Shown here in pieces: positions 23,150 to 31,362 of a stretch of 36,560 nucleotides of DNA (position 1 is its first letter; every line of letters starts with the position of its first letter). The translations under genes were made by a program, and so were the position numbers. The DNA is taken from contig CALVAX010000016.1 of the NCBI GenBank assembly GCA_944325605.1, forward strand, positions 1 to 36,560, in the 5' to 3' direction. The notes under the pieces were generated by a model that was given only the letters and a program-made list of their open reading frames with translations, had not been told where the DNA came from and ran no database searches. Source of the DNA: Candidatus Gastranaerophilales bacterium (lineage in GTDB: Bacteria; Cyanobacteriota; Vampirovibrionia; Gastranaerophilales; Gastranaerophilaceae).

Positions 23150-23890
23150 TTAGTTTAATTTTTGAGCGACTACAAGAATCGGTACGTATGTAAGAGTAAC
23201 ATTTTCAAAATTTTTCAGATATTTCCTGCAGAAGTTTTTTACATCGGCAAAATCCCATTTTTTATCACCAAGAGAATTCACGCCTGTATTTTTGAGATGG
23301 TAAAGAAGTTCAAGCGGGGTTGAGAAGGCTAAAACTTTTTTAAAAGTTTCAAATTTCAGGATTTTGTAATTTTTTTGAAGAATTTCTTTTAATTCATTTT
23401 CGGGCTTGTAATCGAGCGAAAGGCCGGTGATTGTTTCTAGTTCGGGAAAATTTTCCGGCGAAAAGGTTGTGAAGGCGAGAATTCCATCAGGATTTAAAAT
23501 TTTAGCGTATTTAGCAAGAATTTCATCAAGGTTTGTGAACCACTGAAACATTGCGTTTGAAATTATCAAATCATAAGTGGATGTCATCGGGATTTTAGCC
23601 GCATTTCCTCTGATAAAAATGTAATTTTTTAGAATTTTATCCAGATATTTTTTTGATTTTTCGCTGAGGTCGTTGGCTGTGTAGCTGTCAAAGCAGAGTT
23701 TTTGCCGGATTTGCCTGGTTAACATTCCTGTGCCGCAGCCAAGTTCAAGGATTTTTGAGAACCCTGTTTTGCAAGAGGCAGTTTCTGAGGCGAGAGTTTC
23801 CGCCAAAAACCTCTGAACAATTGCATTTTCGTCATATTTATCCATACTTTTTTCAAAATGTAATTTAACAGATTTAGGGTTTACCTGCAT
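23150..23890 (-). CDS. bioC: Malonyl-ACP O-methyltransferase
   Basis: This 246-residue SAM-dependent class I methyltransferase caps the malonyl group so that fatty-acid synthesis can build pimeloyl-ACP for biotin. Motif I is ILELGCGTGMLTRQ (47-60). The AND/DLSEKSK acidic loop, the ISNAMFQWFTNLDE segment typical of BioC, and an N-terminal FEKSMDKYDENAIVQ stretch are present. It is last in the run bioF-bioG-bioC, 79 nt after bioG. The product is demethylated by BioG after elongation. No clear Shine-Dalgarno site is visible. Confidence 0.9.
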   Translation of the reverse strand: MQVNPKSVKLHFEKSMDKYDENAIVQRFLAETLASETASCKTGFSKILELGCGTGMLTRQIRQKLCFDSYTANDLSEKSKKYLDKILKNYIFIRGNAAKIPMTSTYDLIISNAMFQWFTNLDEILAKYAKILNPDGILAFTTFSPENFPELETITGLSLDYKPENELKEILQKNYKILKFETFKKVLAFSTPLELLYHLKNTGVNSLGDKKWDFADVKNFCRKYLKNFENVTLTYVPILVVAQKLN

Positions 23891-23969
23891 AATTCAAATT
23901 CAGCCTTTACTGTCCTCACTGACTTTTTTCAGGAACTATGCAAAAATTCGCAAGCCTTCCAAAACAGCT

Positions 23970-24638
23970 TTATTGAATTTCCACTATTTCATTCCAGCCT
24001 TTAAAATTATAAAACGGAAAGTGTCCGCTTTCAACTAATTTATAAGGCGCATTGTCCTGCCAGAAGTTAATCTGGTTTTTAGTAGGGATTATCTTGTCGC
24101 TGCAGCTTATCAGGGTAAAGTCATAGAATTTTTTGTATTCAAAATTTTCTGTTTTAATTCTGTCGTAGAGGCTTTTTAATTCGTCTTCTCTGTTTTCTAT
24201 AGAACGCCGGACAGGGTTTATGGAATATTTTTCGAATTCCTCGTCTGTGTTGAATACGTTACGGTAGAATTTTCCCTCCAGTCCTGTTTTTGCGTGGCGG
24301 AGGGTCAGAAGAAACGGTTTTTGCGGAATTCCAAGGGTGTCGTGAACTGGAAACGGTGTTCCGTTAACAGCGATTTTTCTGTCAAAATCTTTGAACAAAT
24401 CTTTCAGAATATATCCTGCAAAAACTCCCATTGACCAGGTTATCAGAAATTTTTCACTGTATTCGCCGGAGTTTGGAAGTTCCGGAGCATTCCCGCTGAT
24501 TGTATTGTAATCATAGACAAACAGAACATCTGACTTTCCGCAGTCCAGAAATTCAAACGGGTAAAAATCAAAGCTCCAGCCGGTCAGAAATACTATGAGT
24601 CTTGAGTTGTTTTGTTTGTTAAGCCAGTGATAGTGCAT
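23970..24638 (-). CDS. bioG: Pimeloyl-ACP methyl ester esterase, BioG type
   Basis: This 222-residue alpha/beta hydrolase (DUF452 family) removes the methyl group from pimeloyl-ACP methyl ester, ending the chain-building phase of biotin synthesis. The nucleophile elbow is ITWSMGVFAG (Ser69), and the C-terminal SGHFPFYNF supplies the His. The N-terminal LTGWSFDFYPF is typical. BioG replaces the better known BioH. The start overlaps the end of bioF by 46 bp, so translation is coupled. Confidence 0.88.
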   Translation of the reverse strand: MHYHWLNKQNNSRLIVFLTGWSFDFYPFEFLDCGKSDVLFVYDYNTISGNAPELPNSGEYSEKFLITWSMGVFAGYILKDLFKDFDRKIAVNGTPFPVHDTLGIPQKPFLLTLRHAKTGLEGKFYRNVFNTDEEFEKYSINPVRRSIENREDELKSLYDRIKTENFEYKKFYDFTLISCSDKIIPTKNQINFWQDNAPYKLVESGHFPFYNFKGWNEIVEIQ

Positions 24639-25735
24639 AATTTAGCCAAGTCCTTTTCTTCAATGTCTGTCGTAAGCGAAATTCTGATACGGGAAGTTCC
24701 GTCAGGCACCGTCGGCGGACGGATTGGAAGCGTGAAATAACCGGCATCAAAAAGTCTTTTGCACATTTGTTCTGTTTCAGCGTTTCCTCCGATTATAACC
24801 GGAATTATGTGGCTCTGGCTTCCGAGTTTATTACCGAGCGCAAGCATTTTTTGCCGTTTTTCCAAAGTGTAAGGAAGCTTGTTTTCGATAATCCACTTTG
24901 AAAAAGCAATGCTGATGGGCGGAAGCGCAGTTGAAAAAATAAAAGAACGGGCTTTGTTTGTCAGATAATCAATCAGAACCCGGTTTCCGACGGCAAAAGC
25001 CCCCATAGAGCCGATAGATTTGCCGAAAGTTCCGACAAGAATATCAATTTCCGGCAAAAGTCCGAGTGTTTCGCAAATTCCGAGTCCTTTGCTGCCGAAA
25101 ACTCCGAATGCGTGCGCCTCGTCAACTATCAGAATACAGTTGTATTTTTTCTTGAACTCGGCAATTTTTCTTAAATCAGCGATGTCGCCATCCATTGAGA
25201 ATACGCTTTCCGTCACAATAATCGCATTATCAAAGTTTTTGCGTTCTCTGATTAAAAGTTTTTCAAGGCTTTCCATATTGTTGTGCTGATAGCGGAAGAA
25301 TTTTGCCTGAGAAAGCCTCATTCCGTCGATAATGCTTGCGTGATTAAGCTTGTCTGAAAAAATAACATCATTTTTGCCGGCGATTGAGGATGTAATCCCG
25401 ACGTTTGCGTGGTATCCGCTGTTAAATAACAGTGCGCTTTCCTTATCGAATAATCTGCACAGCAAAGCTTCAAGTTCTTTATACACAGGCAGCGATCCGG
25501 TCAAAAGCCTTGCGGAAGCGCTTCCGAAAGAGTATTTTGCACCGGCAAATTCCAAAAATTCCCGTGTAATATCTTCGTTATCCGCAACTCCGAGATAATT
25601 GTTAGAAGAAAGATTAATCAGCGGGCGACCTTCAAAAGTGATATATTTACCTGATTTCCGGGAAAAATCTTTAATAGAACGCAGGTGTGAGTTGAGTTTT
25701 AAAGCATCAAGTTCTTGTTTGTATTGTTCAAACAT
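24593..25735 (-). CDS. bioF: 8-amino-7-oxononanoate synthase
   Basis: This 380-residue PLP enzyme condenses pimeloyl-ACP with L-alanine, the first ring-forming step of biotin synthesis. The signatures are NLSSNNYLG (41-49), VDEAHAFGVFG (204-214, Asp205 and His208 contact PLP) and GTFGKSIGSMGAF with Lys239 as the Schiff-base lysine. The length is normal. It heads the operon bioF-bioG-bioC. bioA, bioD and bioB are not in the window. No Shine-Dalgarno site is visible; TAAAAT (25742-25747) ends 6 nt before the ATG, suggesting a leaderless message. Confidence 0.93.
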   Translation of the reverse strand: MFEQYKQELDALKLNSHLRSIKDFSRKSGKYITFEGRPLINLSSNNYLGVADNEDITREFLEFAGAKYSFGSASARLLTGSLPVYKELEALLCRLFDKESALLFNSGYHANVGITSSIAGKNDVIFSDKLNHASIIDGMRLSQAKFFRYQHNNMESLEKLLIRERKNFDNAIIVTESVFSMDGDIADLRKIAEFKKKYNCILIVDEAHAFGVFGSKGLGICETLGLLPEIDILVGTFGKSIGSMGAFAVGNRVLIDYLTNKARSFIFSTALPPISIAFSKWIIENKLPYTLEKRQKMLALGNKLGSQSHIIPVIIGGNAETEQMCKRLFDAGYFTLPIRPPTVPDGTSRIRISLTTDIEEKDLAKLCTITGLTNKTTQDS

Positions 25736-25741
25736 AGATAA

Positions 25742-25747
25742 ATTTTA
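25742..25747 (-). promoter_or_regulatory. -10 box for leaderless bioF
   Basis: TAAAAT on the minus strand is followed by TTATCT and the ATG at 25735. No BirA-type operator is obvious around it. Confidence 0.4.
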
Positions 25748-25849
25748 CCCCAAATTTATATGAAGTTTTGTAACAAAAATTGTAAACTCTGAAATTGTAT
25801 ATAAAATATATACTTTTTATATATAAGAAATAAGATAAAGGAGCGAGCC

Positions 25850-27397
25850 ATGGGCGGCGTATCTAACAACTACAATTTAGATTTGCAAAAACTGCAGGGT
25901 CAGCAGGGTACTACCAAGACAGTTAATCGTACTGCGCTCCAAAAAGATTCCCGGCTAAGTATGAATGGCAGTATCTTTTCGGGAAAAATGAATAATTCTT
26001 CAGGCACAAGCAGTGCAGGAACAACTCAGTCTGTAAACAAGGATTACAGTGATGTAAGCACATCAGAGGCTAAAAGCATGAAGAGCAGTTCGCAAGCTCA
26101 GGCTTCAAGCTATAGCAGTGATATGGACGCTTTCGCCTTGGAAACTGCAAGCTATAGAGCAGCCGCACAGGGCGATATGTCCGATTCGGTTTCTATTCAA
26201 AAAGATTTGAATAAAGAGACAAAAGCTTTGAATAAAGCCCAGAAAAATTATACAAAATTTGCAAAGCAGGAGTTGCAGAACCAGAAGCAGAATGCCCAGA
26301 TGATAGAAGATAACAATATGCAGATGACTCAATTGCAGAGCAGATTGAACAATGCAATGAGTATGCAAGCAGCATCAGGTGCAACAGGATTTATGGGTGA
26401 CGGTACAAGCGACATTAACGCAATGACTGCGGAATTGGAATCGCTTGGAGCAACTACAACTTCATTGCAACAGAACAATACTGTTTCAACAACAAATTCA
26501 ACCAAACAGTATAAAACAATGACAAAAACATCAAAAAATGCAAACAAACTTGCGACAAAATACAATAAAGTTACTACCAGTGCTTTAGCCCGTACAAATC
26601 AAAGTTTAGCGGCAACAGATGCAGGCACCACAAAAGCTGAAAAAATAACCAAAGCAGGCGGTATATTACAAAACACCGGATCCGGATTGATCTCTGTTGG
26701 ATCAGCACTGATGGCTACAGGATATGGTGCTGCCACAGGTAAAGTCTTAGTGATGGCAGGAACAGGAATTTCGGTTGCCGGCGGAACAATGACTACAGTC
26801 GGTACCAAAGGTCAGGATAATGGTGCTGCGGCTACAGCATCCTTGACTCAGGCTGCATCCGCGTTATCAGGTGCATTTGGTACAACTAAATCAGCACAAA
26901 AAGAGATCAAGACTGTAGATAAAACAACAACACAAAGTAACAAACAGGTTCAAGCACAGACAAAACAAAATACTAATGCTTTGAATACAAATGCGCAGAC
27001 CCTTGAAGCAACAAGATCAACAGCAAGCAGCATTCAGTCAAATCAATCAGGCAGCGGTGATCAGCAAGGTATTGGTTTAAATACCGGGGTAACTAATAAC
27101 GCAAGCCTTGCTTCCAACGGTCAGGGTATCGGTTTGAATACCGGTATCAGCGGTAACGCAAGTATGTCCAGAGGTATCGGCGGAAATACAGGCATGTCCA
27201 ACCCGATTGGCGGCGGTAATAACGGTGCCGCTGGCGGAATAGCTAATAATGATTCCGGCTCTCAGACAGGTGCAGGTAATATCGGCAGCTTCGGCAAGTC
27301 AGAAGCCGGTAAGAAAAATGTACAAAATATGTCTGAAGGTTCAACCTTCTCCGCCAACAATAACATCAAAAAGAAAGAAGATGAAATGCAGGCTTAG
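25850..27397 (+). CDS. Large Ser/Thr/Gln/Gly-rich protein with a Gly/Ala-rich hydrophobic core
   Basis: This is a 515-residue protein with AAGGAG 6 nt before the ATG. There is no cysteine and no classical signal peptide. SIFSG lies at 41-45, the short motif of other proteins here. Residues 112-172 form a likely coiled coil rich in Gln and Lys. Residues 270-318 are Gly/Ala/Val-rich and hydrophobic (LISVGSALMATGYGAA..), enough for one or two membrane-active segments. Residues 405-500 are Gly/Asn repeats of the GIGLNTG(V/I) type. The order coiled coil, hydrophobic hairpin, flexible tail resembles secreted translocator or surface proteins, but I see no family match. A prepilin-like gene follows after about 55 nt. 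Confidence 0.6.
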   Translation: MGGVSNNYNLDLQKLQGQQGTTKTVNRTALQKDSRLSMNGSIFSGKMNNSSGTSSAGTTQSVNKDYSDVSTSEAKSMKSSSQAQASSYSSDMDAFALETASYRAAAQGDMSDSVSIQKDLNKETKALNKAQKNYTKFAKQELQNQKQNAQMIEDNNMQMTQLQSRLNNAMSMQAASGATGFMGDGTSDINAMTAELESLGATTTSLQQNNTVSTTNSTKQYKTMTKTSKNANKLATKYNKVTTSALARTNQSLAATDAGTTKAEKITKAGGILQNTGSGLISVGSALMATGYGAATGKVLVMAGTGISVAGGTMTTVGTKGQDNGAAATASLTQAASALSGAFGTTKSAQKEIKTVDKTTTQSNKQVQAQTKQNTNALNTNAQTLEATRSTASSIQSNQSGSGDQQGIGLNTGVTNNASLASNGQGIGLNTGISGNASMSRGIGGNTGMSNPIGGGNNGAAGGIANNDSGSQTGAGNIGSFGKSEAGKKNVQNMSEGSTFSANNNIKKKEDEMQA

Positions 27398-27440
27398 CCG
27401 CTGATACATTAGCCTGTTTTAAACCGTCAATTTTCGGGCA

Positions 27441-27449
27441 TGATATAAA
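27441..27449 (+). promoter_or_regulatory. Extended -10 for a leaderless prepilin-like mRNA
   Basis: TGA-TATAAA (27441-27449) is followed by six bases and the ATG at 27456. This favours 27456 over the ATG at 27450. Confidence 0.4.
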
Positions 27450-27455
27450 ATGTAT

Positions 27456-28169
27456 ATGATATTAGAGAAGCTGAAAAAGTTGTTTTGGCCATTCTTTCGC
27501 AAAAACAATGAAAAATTTGTATTTTGCGCAATTACTCTGCCTGAATTTCTGCTGACTATGGCTATAATCGGTATTGTCGCTTCTCTTACATACACAGGAC
27601 TTCAAAGGCATATTGAAGAAAAGAAAAGCGCTGTTGCTATTCAGAAAATCTATACGGTGCTTTCTCAGGTGACTCTGTACGTAATAAGCGACAGAGATTC
27701 TTCTATCAACTGGCCTCTGGAAAGCTATTCTTATAACGCCTCAGCGCTTGCTTTTCAGTATTACAAACCTTATTTCAAGACACTCAGAGTCTGTTCAAAT
27801 GACCCCGGCTGCTGGAGATATCCGAGCTGGTTCCTGAGCGGGTATCCATACCTGAGAGAAACCGAGTTTTATAATTATATGTTTACACTCGCCGACGGCA
27901 TGAATGTTATTATCAACGTTTACCCGCCGGAAGTTGTTGTAAGAGATTTCGGGGTAAATGTCGACCGCCCGACTGTCGTTTTTCTTGCTGATATTAACGG
28001 AGATACTCCGCCGAATACCATCGGTAAAGATATTTTCGCATTTGTTTTAAGAGGGGATGCCATTGTCCCAAGCGGAGTTGATGATTCTTACAGCTGCAAT
28101 GTTAAAAGTACGGGGCTTACGTGTACTTCAAGAATTATTAATGACAATTACAAGTTTACTTACTACTAA
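27456..28169 (+). CDS. Prepilin-like protein with an Ala-type processing site
   Basis: This is a 237-residue protein. The start 27456 fits the promoter spacing; 27450 is also possible. A basic leader of about 26 residues precedes A-ITLPEFLLTMAIIGIVASL, a class III prepilin helix with Glu+5. Residue -1 is Ala rather than the usual Gly, which some prepilin peptidases accept poorly. The body has paired cysteines (CSNDPGC; CNVKSTGLTC) and a DINGDTPPN loop like Ca-binding or pseudopilin loops. It is probably a minor pilin or pseudopilin of the type II secretion/type IV pilus class. A terminator follows at once. Confidence 0.75.
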   Translation: MILEKLKKLFWPFFRKNNEKFVFCAITLPEFLLTMAIIGIVASLTYTGLQRHIEEKKSAVAIQKIYTVLSQVTLYVISDRDSSINWPLESYSYNASALAFQYYKPYFKTLRVCSNDPGCWRYPSWFLSGYPYLRETEFYNYMFTLADGMNVIINVYPPEVVVRDFGVNVDRPTVVFLADINGDTPPNTIGKDIFAFVLRGDAIVPSGVDDSYSCNVKSTGLTCTSRIINDNYKFTYY

Positions 28170-28181
28170 TCCCAATAAATA

Positions 28182-28210
28182 AAAAAGTCCGTTTTAAAAA
28201 CGGACTTTCT
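28182..28210. terminator. Bidirectional terminator between prepilin and lysS
   Basis: AAAGTCCG (28184-28191) and CGGACTTT (28201-28208) form the stem, with A-rich and T-rich flanks on both sides. It serves the plus-strand prepilin and the minus-strand lysS, which converge here. Confidence 0.75.
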
Positions 28211-28230
28211 TATATGTTTTTATGTTATTC

Positions 28231-29730
28231 CTATTGTTTTTTCTTTAATGTCGGGAATGCAATTACATCTCTGATTGACGGTGAATTTGTCAAAAGCATT
28301 ACAATTCTGTCAATACCGATTCCCAAACCGCCTGCAGGAGGCATGCCGTGTTCAAGCGCACAGATAAAGTCTTCGTCAATTTCCATTGCCTCTTCATCTC
28401 CGTTGGCTTTTGCGCGGGCCTGTGCTTCAAACCTCATTCTCTGATCAATCGGGTCTGTTAGTTCAGAGAATGCGTTTGCGATTTCCCAGCCGTTTACGCG
28501 GGTTTCAAAGCGTTCGGTGAGTCTTTCGTTATCTCTGTGCACTTTCGCAAGCGGTGAAATGTCGCGCGGATAATCAATAATGTGTACAGGCTGGATTAAG
28601 TGCGGCTCAACTTTTTCTTCAAAGATTAAGTCAAGCACCTGACCCCAGTTTTCGCATTCTGAAGCATCAATTCCGATTGATTTAGCCTTTGCTCTGGCAT
28701 CTTCTGTCGTGAAACAGTTGTTGAAATCAATGTCTGTGTATTCTTTAATTGCGCCGAGCATTGTCTTTCTGTCCCACGGAGGAGTCAGGTCAATTTCGTT
28801 TTCTCCGTACTGGATTTTCATTGTACCGAGAAGTTCCTGCGCTATTGAAGAAACAAGATTTTCTGTCAGAACCATCATGTCATTGTAATCAACATAAGCC
28901 TGATAAAGTTCCATCATAGTGAATTCAGGGTTGTGACGGATGTCGATACCTTCGTTGCGGAAGCTTCTGTTAATTTCAAAGATTTTCTCAGAAAGTCCGC
29001 CGACCATAAGTCTTTTCAGGTATAATTCCGGCGCAATCCTCAAATACATATCCATATCAAGCGTGTTGTGGTGTGTAATAAAAGGTCTTGCGTTAGCACC
29101 GCCTGCCTGTGGATGAAGCATGGGGGTTTCAACTTCAAGAAATCCTTGTTTTGTCAGGTGTTCACGAATTTTCTGAATAATTTTGCTTCTTAATACAAAT
29201 GTTTTTCTGACATCTTCATTCACAATCATATCAACGTAACGCTGGCGGTATCTTGTTTCAACGTCAGTCAGTCCGTGGAATTTTTCAGGAAGCGGAAGAA
29301 GCGATTTTGAAAGAATTTTCAAAGAGGTTGCTTTTATTGAAAGTTCGCCTCTCGGAGTCCTTCTGATTGTTCCTTTAAACCCTACAATATCGCCTATATC
29401 AATGAGTTTTAAGATTTTCAACTGGTCTTCGGATAAGTTTTCCTTGTGCGAAAATATCTGGATTTTACCTGAAGCATCCATAAGATCAATGAACATACCG
29501 GAGTTTCTGATAGCCATTACACGGCCGGCAACGGAGTATGTGTCTTCTGTTTCAACACCGGCTTCAAGGTCTTTGTATTTTTCCTGAAGGTCAGAAGCAT
29601 TTATGTCTTTGTCAAATGAATACGGATAAGGGTTTACACCTTTATCTGCAAGATCAGCAAGTTTCTGGATTCTTGTCTGTCTTATCTGGTCTATTGCCGA
29701 ATTCGGCTCGTTTGCAACCTGTTGTGTCAT
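28231..29730 (-). CDS. lysS: Lysyl-tRNA synthetase, class II
   Basis: This 499-residue enzyme charges tRNA-Lys. The N-terminal OB fold (about 60-150; YSVAGRVMAIRNSG and FIDLMDASGKIQIF) binds the anticodon. Class II motif 1 lies at FLEVETPML, motif 2 at FEINRSFRNEGIDIRHNPEFTM and motif 3 at GMPPAGGLGIGIDRIVML. The length is normal. AGGA lies upstream of the ATG. It follows pilT on the same strand, with a terminator between, so it is probably a separate unit. Confidence 0.97.
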   Translation of the reverse strand: MTQQVANEPNSAIDQIRQTRIQKLADLADKGVNPYPYSFDKDINASDLQEKYKDLEAGVETEDTYSVAGRVMAIRNSGMFIDLMDASGKIQIFSHKENLSEDQLKILKLIDIGDIVGFKGTIRRTPRGELSIKATSLKILSKSLLPLPEKFHGLTDVETRYRQRYVDMIVNEDVRKTFVLRSKIIQKIREHLTKQGFLEVETPMLHPQAGGANARPFITHHNTLDMDMYLRIAPELYLKRLMVGGLSEKIFEINRSFRNEGIDIRHNPEFTMMELYQAYVDYNDMMVLTENLVSSIAQELLGTMKIQYGENEIDLTPPWDRKTMLGAIKEYTDIDFNNCFTTEDARAKAKSIGIDASECENWGQVLDLIFEEKVEPHLIQPVHIIDYPRDISPLAKVHRDNERLTERFETRVNGWEIANAFSELTDPIDQRMRFEAQARAKANGDEEAMEIDEDFICALEHGMPPAGGLGIGIDRIVMLLTNSPSIRDVIAFPTLKKKQ

Positions 29731-29835
29731 AATTTTTATTCCTTTATTTTTATTTGTGTCTTGTACTCAAATTTTAACACAAACAAACAGGTATTCAAAA
29801 TTTTATCAACAGCTAATTGCAATAAATCAAATGCG

Positions 29836-29872
29836 CAACAAAAAAGTTCACAACCTGTGTGAACTTTTGTTG
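29836..29872 (-). terminator. Terminator after pilT
   Basis: Arms AAAAAGTTCACA and TGTGAACTTTTG form a long stem. On the minus strand, T-rich sequence follows. It lies about 20 nt after the pilT stop. Confidence 0.7.
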
Positions 29873-29892
29873 TATGAAAAATTTCTGTCAAT

Positions 29893-30978
29893 TTATTCAA
29901 CCGGAGTCGGATTGTAATCAATCATACGTTTTAATTCATCCGGTCTTGAAGTTTTTGAAAGCGCATCTTCAAGAGTAATGTTACCGGCTTTGTAGTGTTT
30001 TGCAAGAGCCATCTCAAGCGTTTGCATTCCTATTGATGTATTCATCTGGATTGTTGAGTAAATCTGGGCGGCTTTACTTTCTCTGACAAGGTTTGCGATA
30101 GCCGGAGTTACAAGCATGATTTCCTGCGCCATTACACGGCCTTTTTTCTGACCGTTCGGAAGTGTTTTCGGAACAAGTGTTTGCGCAAATACCGCAACAA
30201 GTGAGTTTGCAAGCTGTACTCTGATTTGCTGCTGCTGCCCTTCCGGAAATACGTCTATGATACGGTCAATTGTTTGTGAAGCGGATGAGGTGTGAAGTGT
30301 TCCGAATACAAGGTGGCCTGTTTCTGCGGCAGTCAGAGCCAGAGCAATTGTTTCATGGTCACGCATCTCACCTACCAGAATGATATCAGGGTCTTCACGG
30401 AGTGCGGATTTAAGAGCATTTGCAAAGCTTCTTGTATCCATTCCGAGTTCGCGCTGGTGAACAATACTTTTTTTAGACGTGTGAACAAATTCTATCGGGT
30501 CTTCAATTGTCAAAATATGTTCGGCTTTTGTGTCGTTAATGTAGTCAATCATTGCGGCTAAGGTTGTTGATTTACCTGAACCGGTCGGGCCGGTTACAAG
30601 AATAAGTCCGCGGGGTTTTTCTGCTGTAGTTCTTACAATATCAGGAAGCCCGAGCTGGTCAAATGACGGAACTTTATCTGTAATAGTACGGAAGGCAGCC
30701 GCATAGTTGCCTTTATCTTTGTAGAAGTTAACCCTGAAACGGCTTAAACCTTCAATCCCATAAGAAAAGTCTAACTCCCAGTTTTGTTCAAGAGTACGTC
30801 TTTGTTCGTTCGAAAGCATCGGGAAAAGCAGACTTTCAACTTCATCCGGAGAAAGCGGTTCCATATCAACACGGGTAAGCTTGCCGTCTATTCTTATTGC
30901 CGGCGGCAGGTTGCTTGATATATGCAAGTCACTTCCGCCGTCTTTAACTAATTTTTCCAATAATTCCTCAATTACCAT
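29893..30978 (-). CDS. pilT: Twitching motility ATPase PilT
   Basis: This 361-residue hexameric ATPase drives retraction of type IV pili. Walker A is GPTGSGKSTTL (130-140), and the Asp box and Walker B lie in REDPDIILVGEMRD. The His box is GHLVFGTLHTSSA, and the PilT-type AIANLVRE motif stands near the C-terminus. The N-terminal PAS-like domain begins ELLEKLVKDGGSDLHIS, typical of PilT. The length is normal. AGG lies before the ATG. An 83-aa gene ends 32 nt upstream and is likely co-transcribed. It would act on the pilins encoded in this window. Confidence 0.95.
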   Translation of the reverse strand: MVIEELLEKLVKDGGSDLHISSNLPPAIRIDGKLTRVDMEPLSPDEVESLLFPMLSNEQRRTLEQNWELDFSYGIEGLSRFRVNFYKDKGNYAAAFRTITDKVPSFDQLGLPDIVRTTAEKPRGLILVTGPTGSGKSTTLAAMIDYINDTKAEHILTIEDPIEFVHTSKKSIVHQRELGMDTRSFANALKSALREDPDIILVGEMRDHETIALALTAAETGHLVFGTLHTSSASQTIDRIIDVFPEGQQQQIRVQLANSLVAVFAQTLVPKTLPNGQKKGRVMAQEIMLVTPAIANLVRESKAAQIYSTIQMNTSIGMQTLEMALAKHYKAGNITLEDALSKTSRPDELKRMIDYNPTPVE

Positions 30979-31010
30979 GTTTTACCTGCCTTTATTAATT
31001 TTAATAATAG

Positions 31011-31262
31011 TTATTCGTTAAAAGATATTAATGCGTCATCTTCTTTCATTGCAAGTTCCAGAAGCAGATATGTCATATATGCTCCGAGCGCAACGGCTTT
31101 CGGATCCAAATCCGTATTGTTTGCTGCTTCAATTATTGCAGTGTTGATTTCAGGATTTTCATCCTTTATATAATGTATCATTTTCTTACGCCAGCCCGGC
31201 ATATCTTTAAAAATTTCCGAAAATACCTTTGCCGCTGTTTCTTCTGATATAATTGGAAGCAT
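31011..31262 (-). CDS. Small helical protein upstream of pilT
   Basis: This 83-residue acidic, mainly helical protein has no cysteine or membrane segment (KVFSEIFKDMPGWRKKM; AVALGAYMTYLLLELAMKED). GAGG lies 6-7 nt before the ATG. It is the first gene of a probable two-gene unit with pilT, so a role in pilus function is possible. The family is unknown to me. Confidence 0.6.
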   Translation of the reverse strand: MLPIISEETAAKVFSEIFKDMPGWRKKMIHYIKDENPEINTAIIEAANNTDLDPKAVALGAYMTYLLLELAMKEDDALISFNE

Positions 31263-31350
31263 ACTCTACCTCTTATTCTATCACATTACAATTTTACATT
31301 ACTTATTTGCATTTAACAATAGATATTTATAAATAATCCTTTGTTTAATG

Positions 31351-31356
31351 TATAAT
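31351..31356 (+). promoter_or_regulatory. -10 box for leaderless recF
   Basis: A perfect TATAAT is followed by TCGGGT and the ATG at 31363. An upstream ATG at 31348 overlaps the box and is unlikely to be used. Confidence 0.5.
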
Positions 31357-31362
31357 TCGGGT

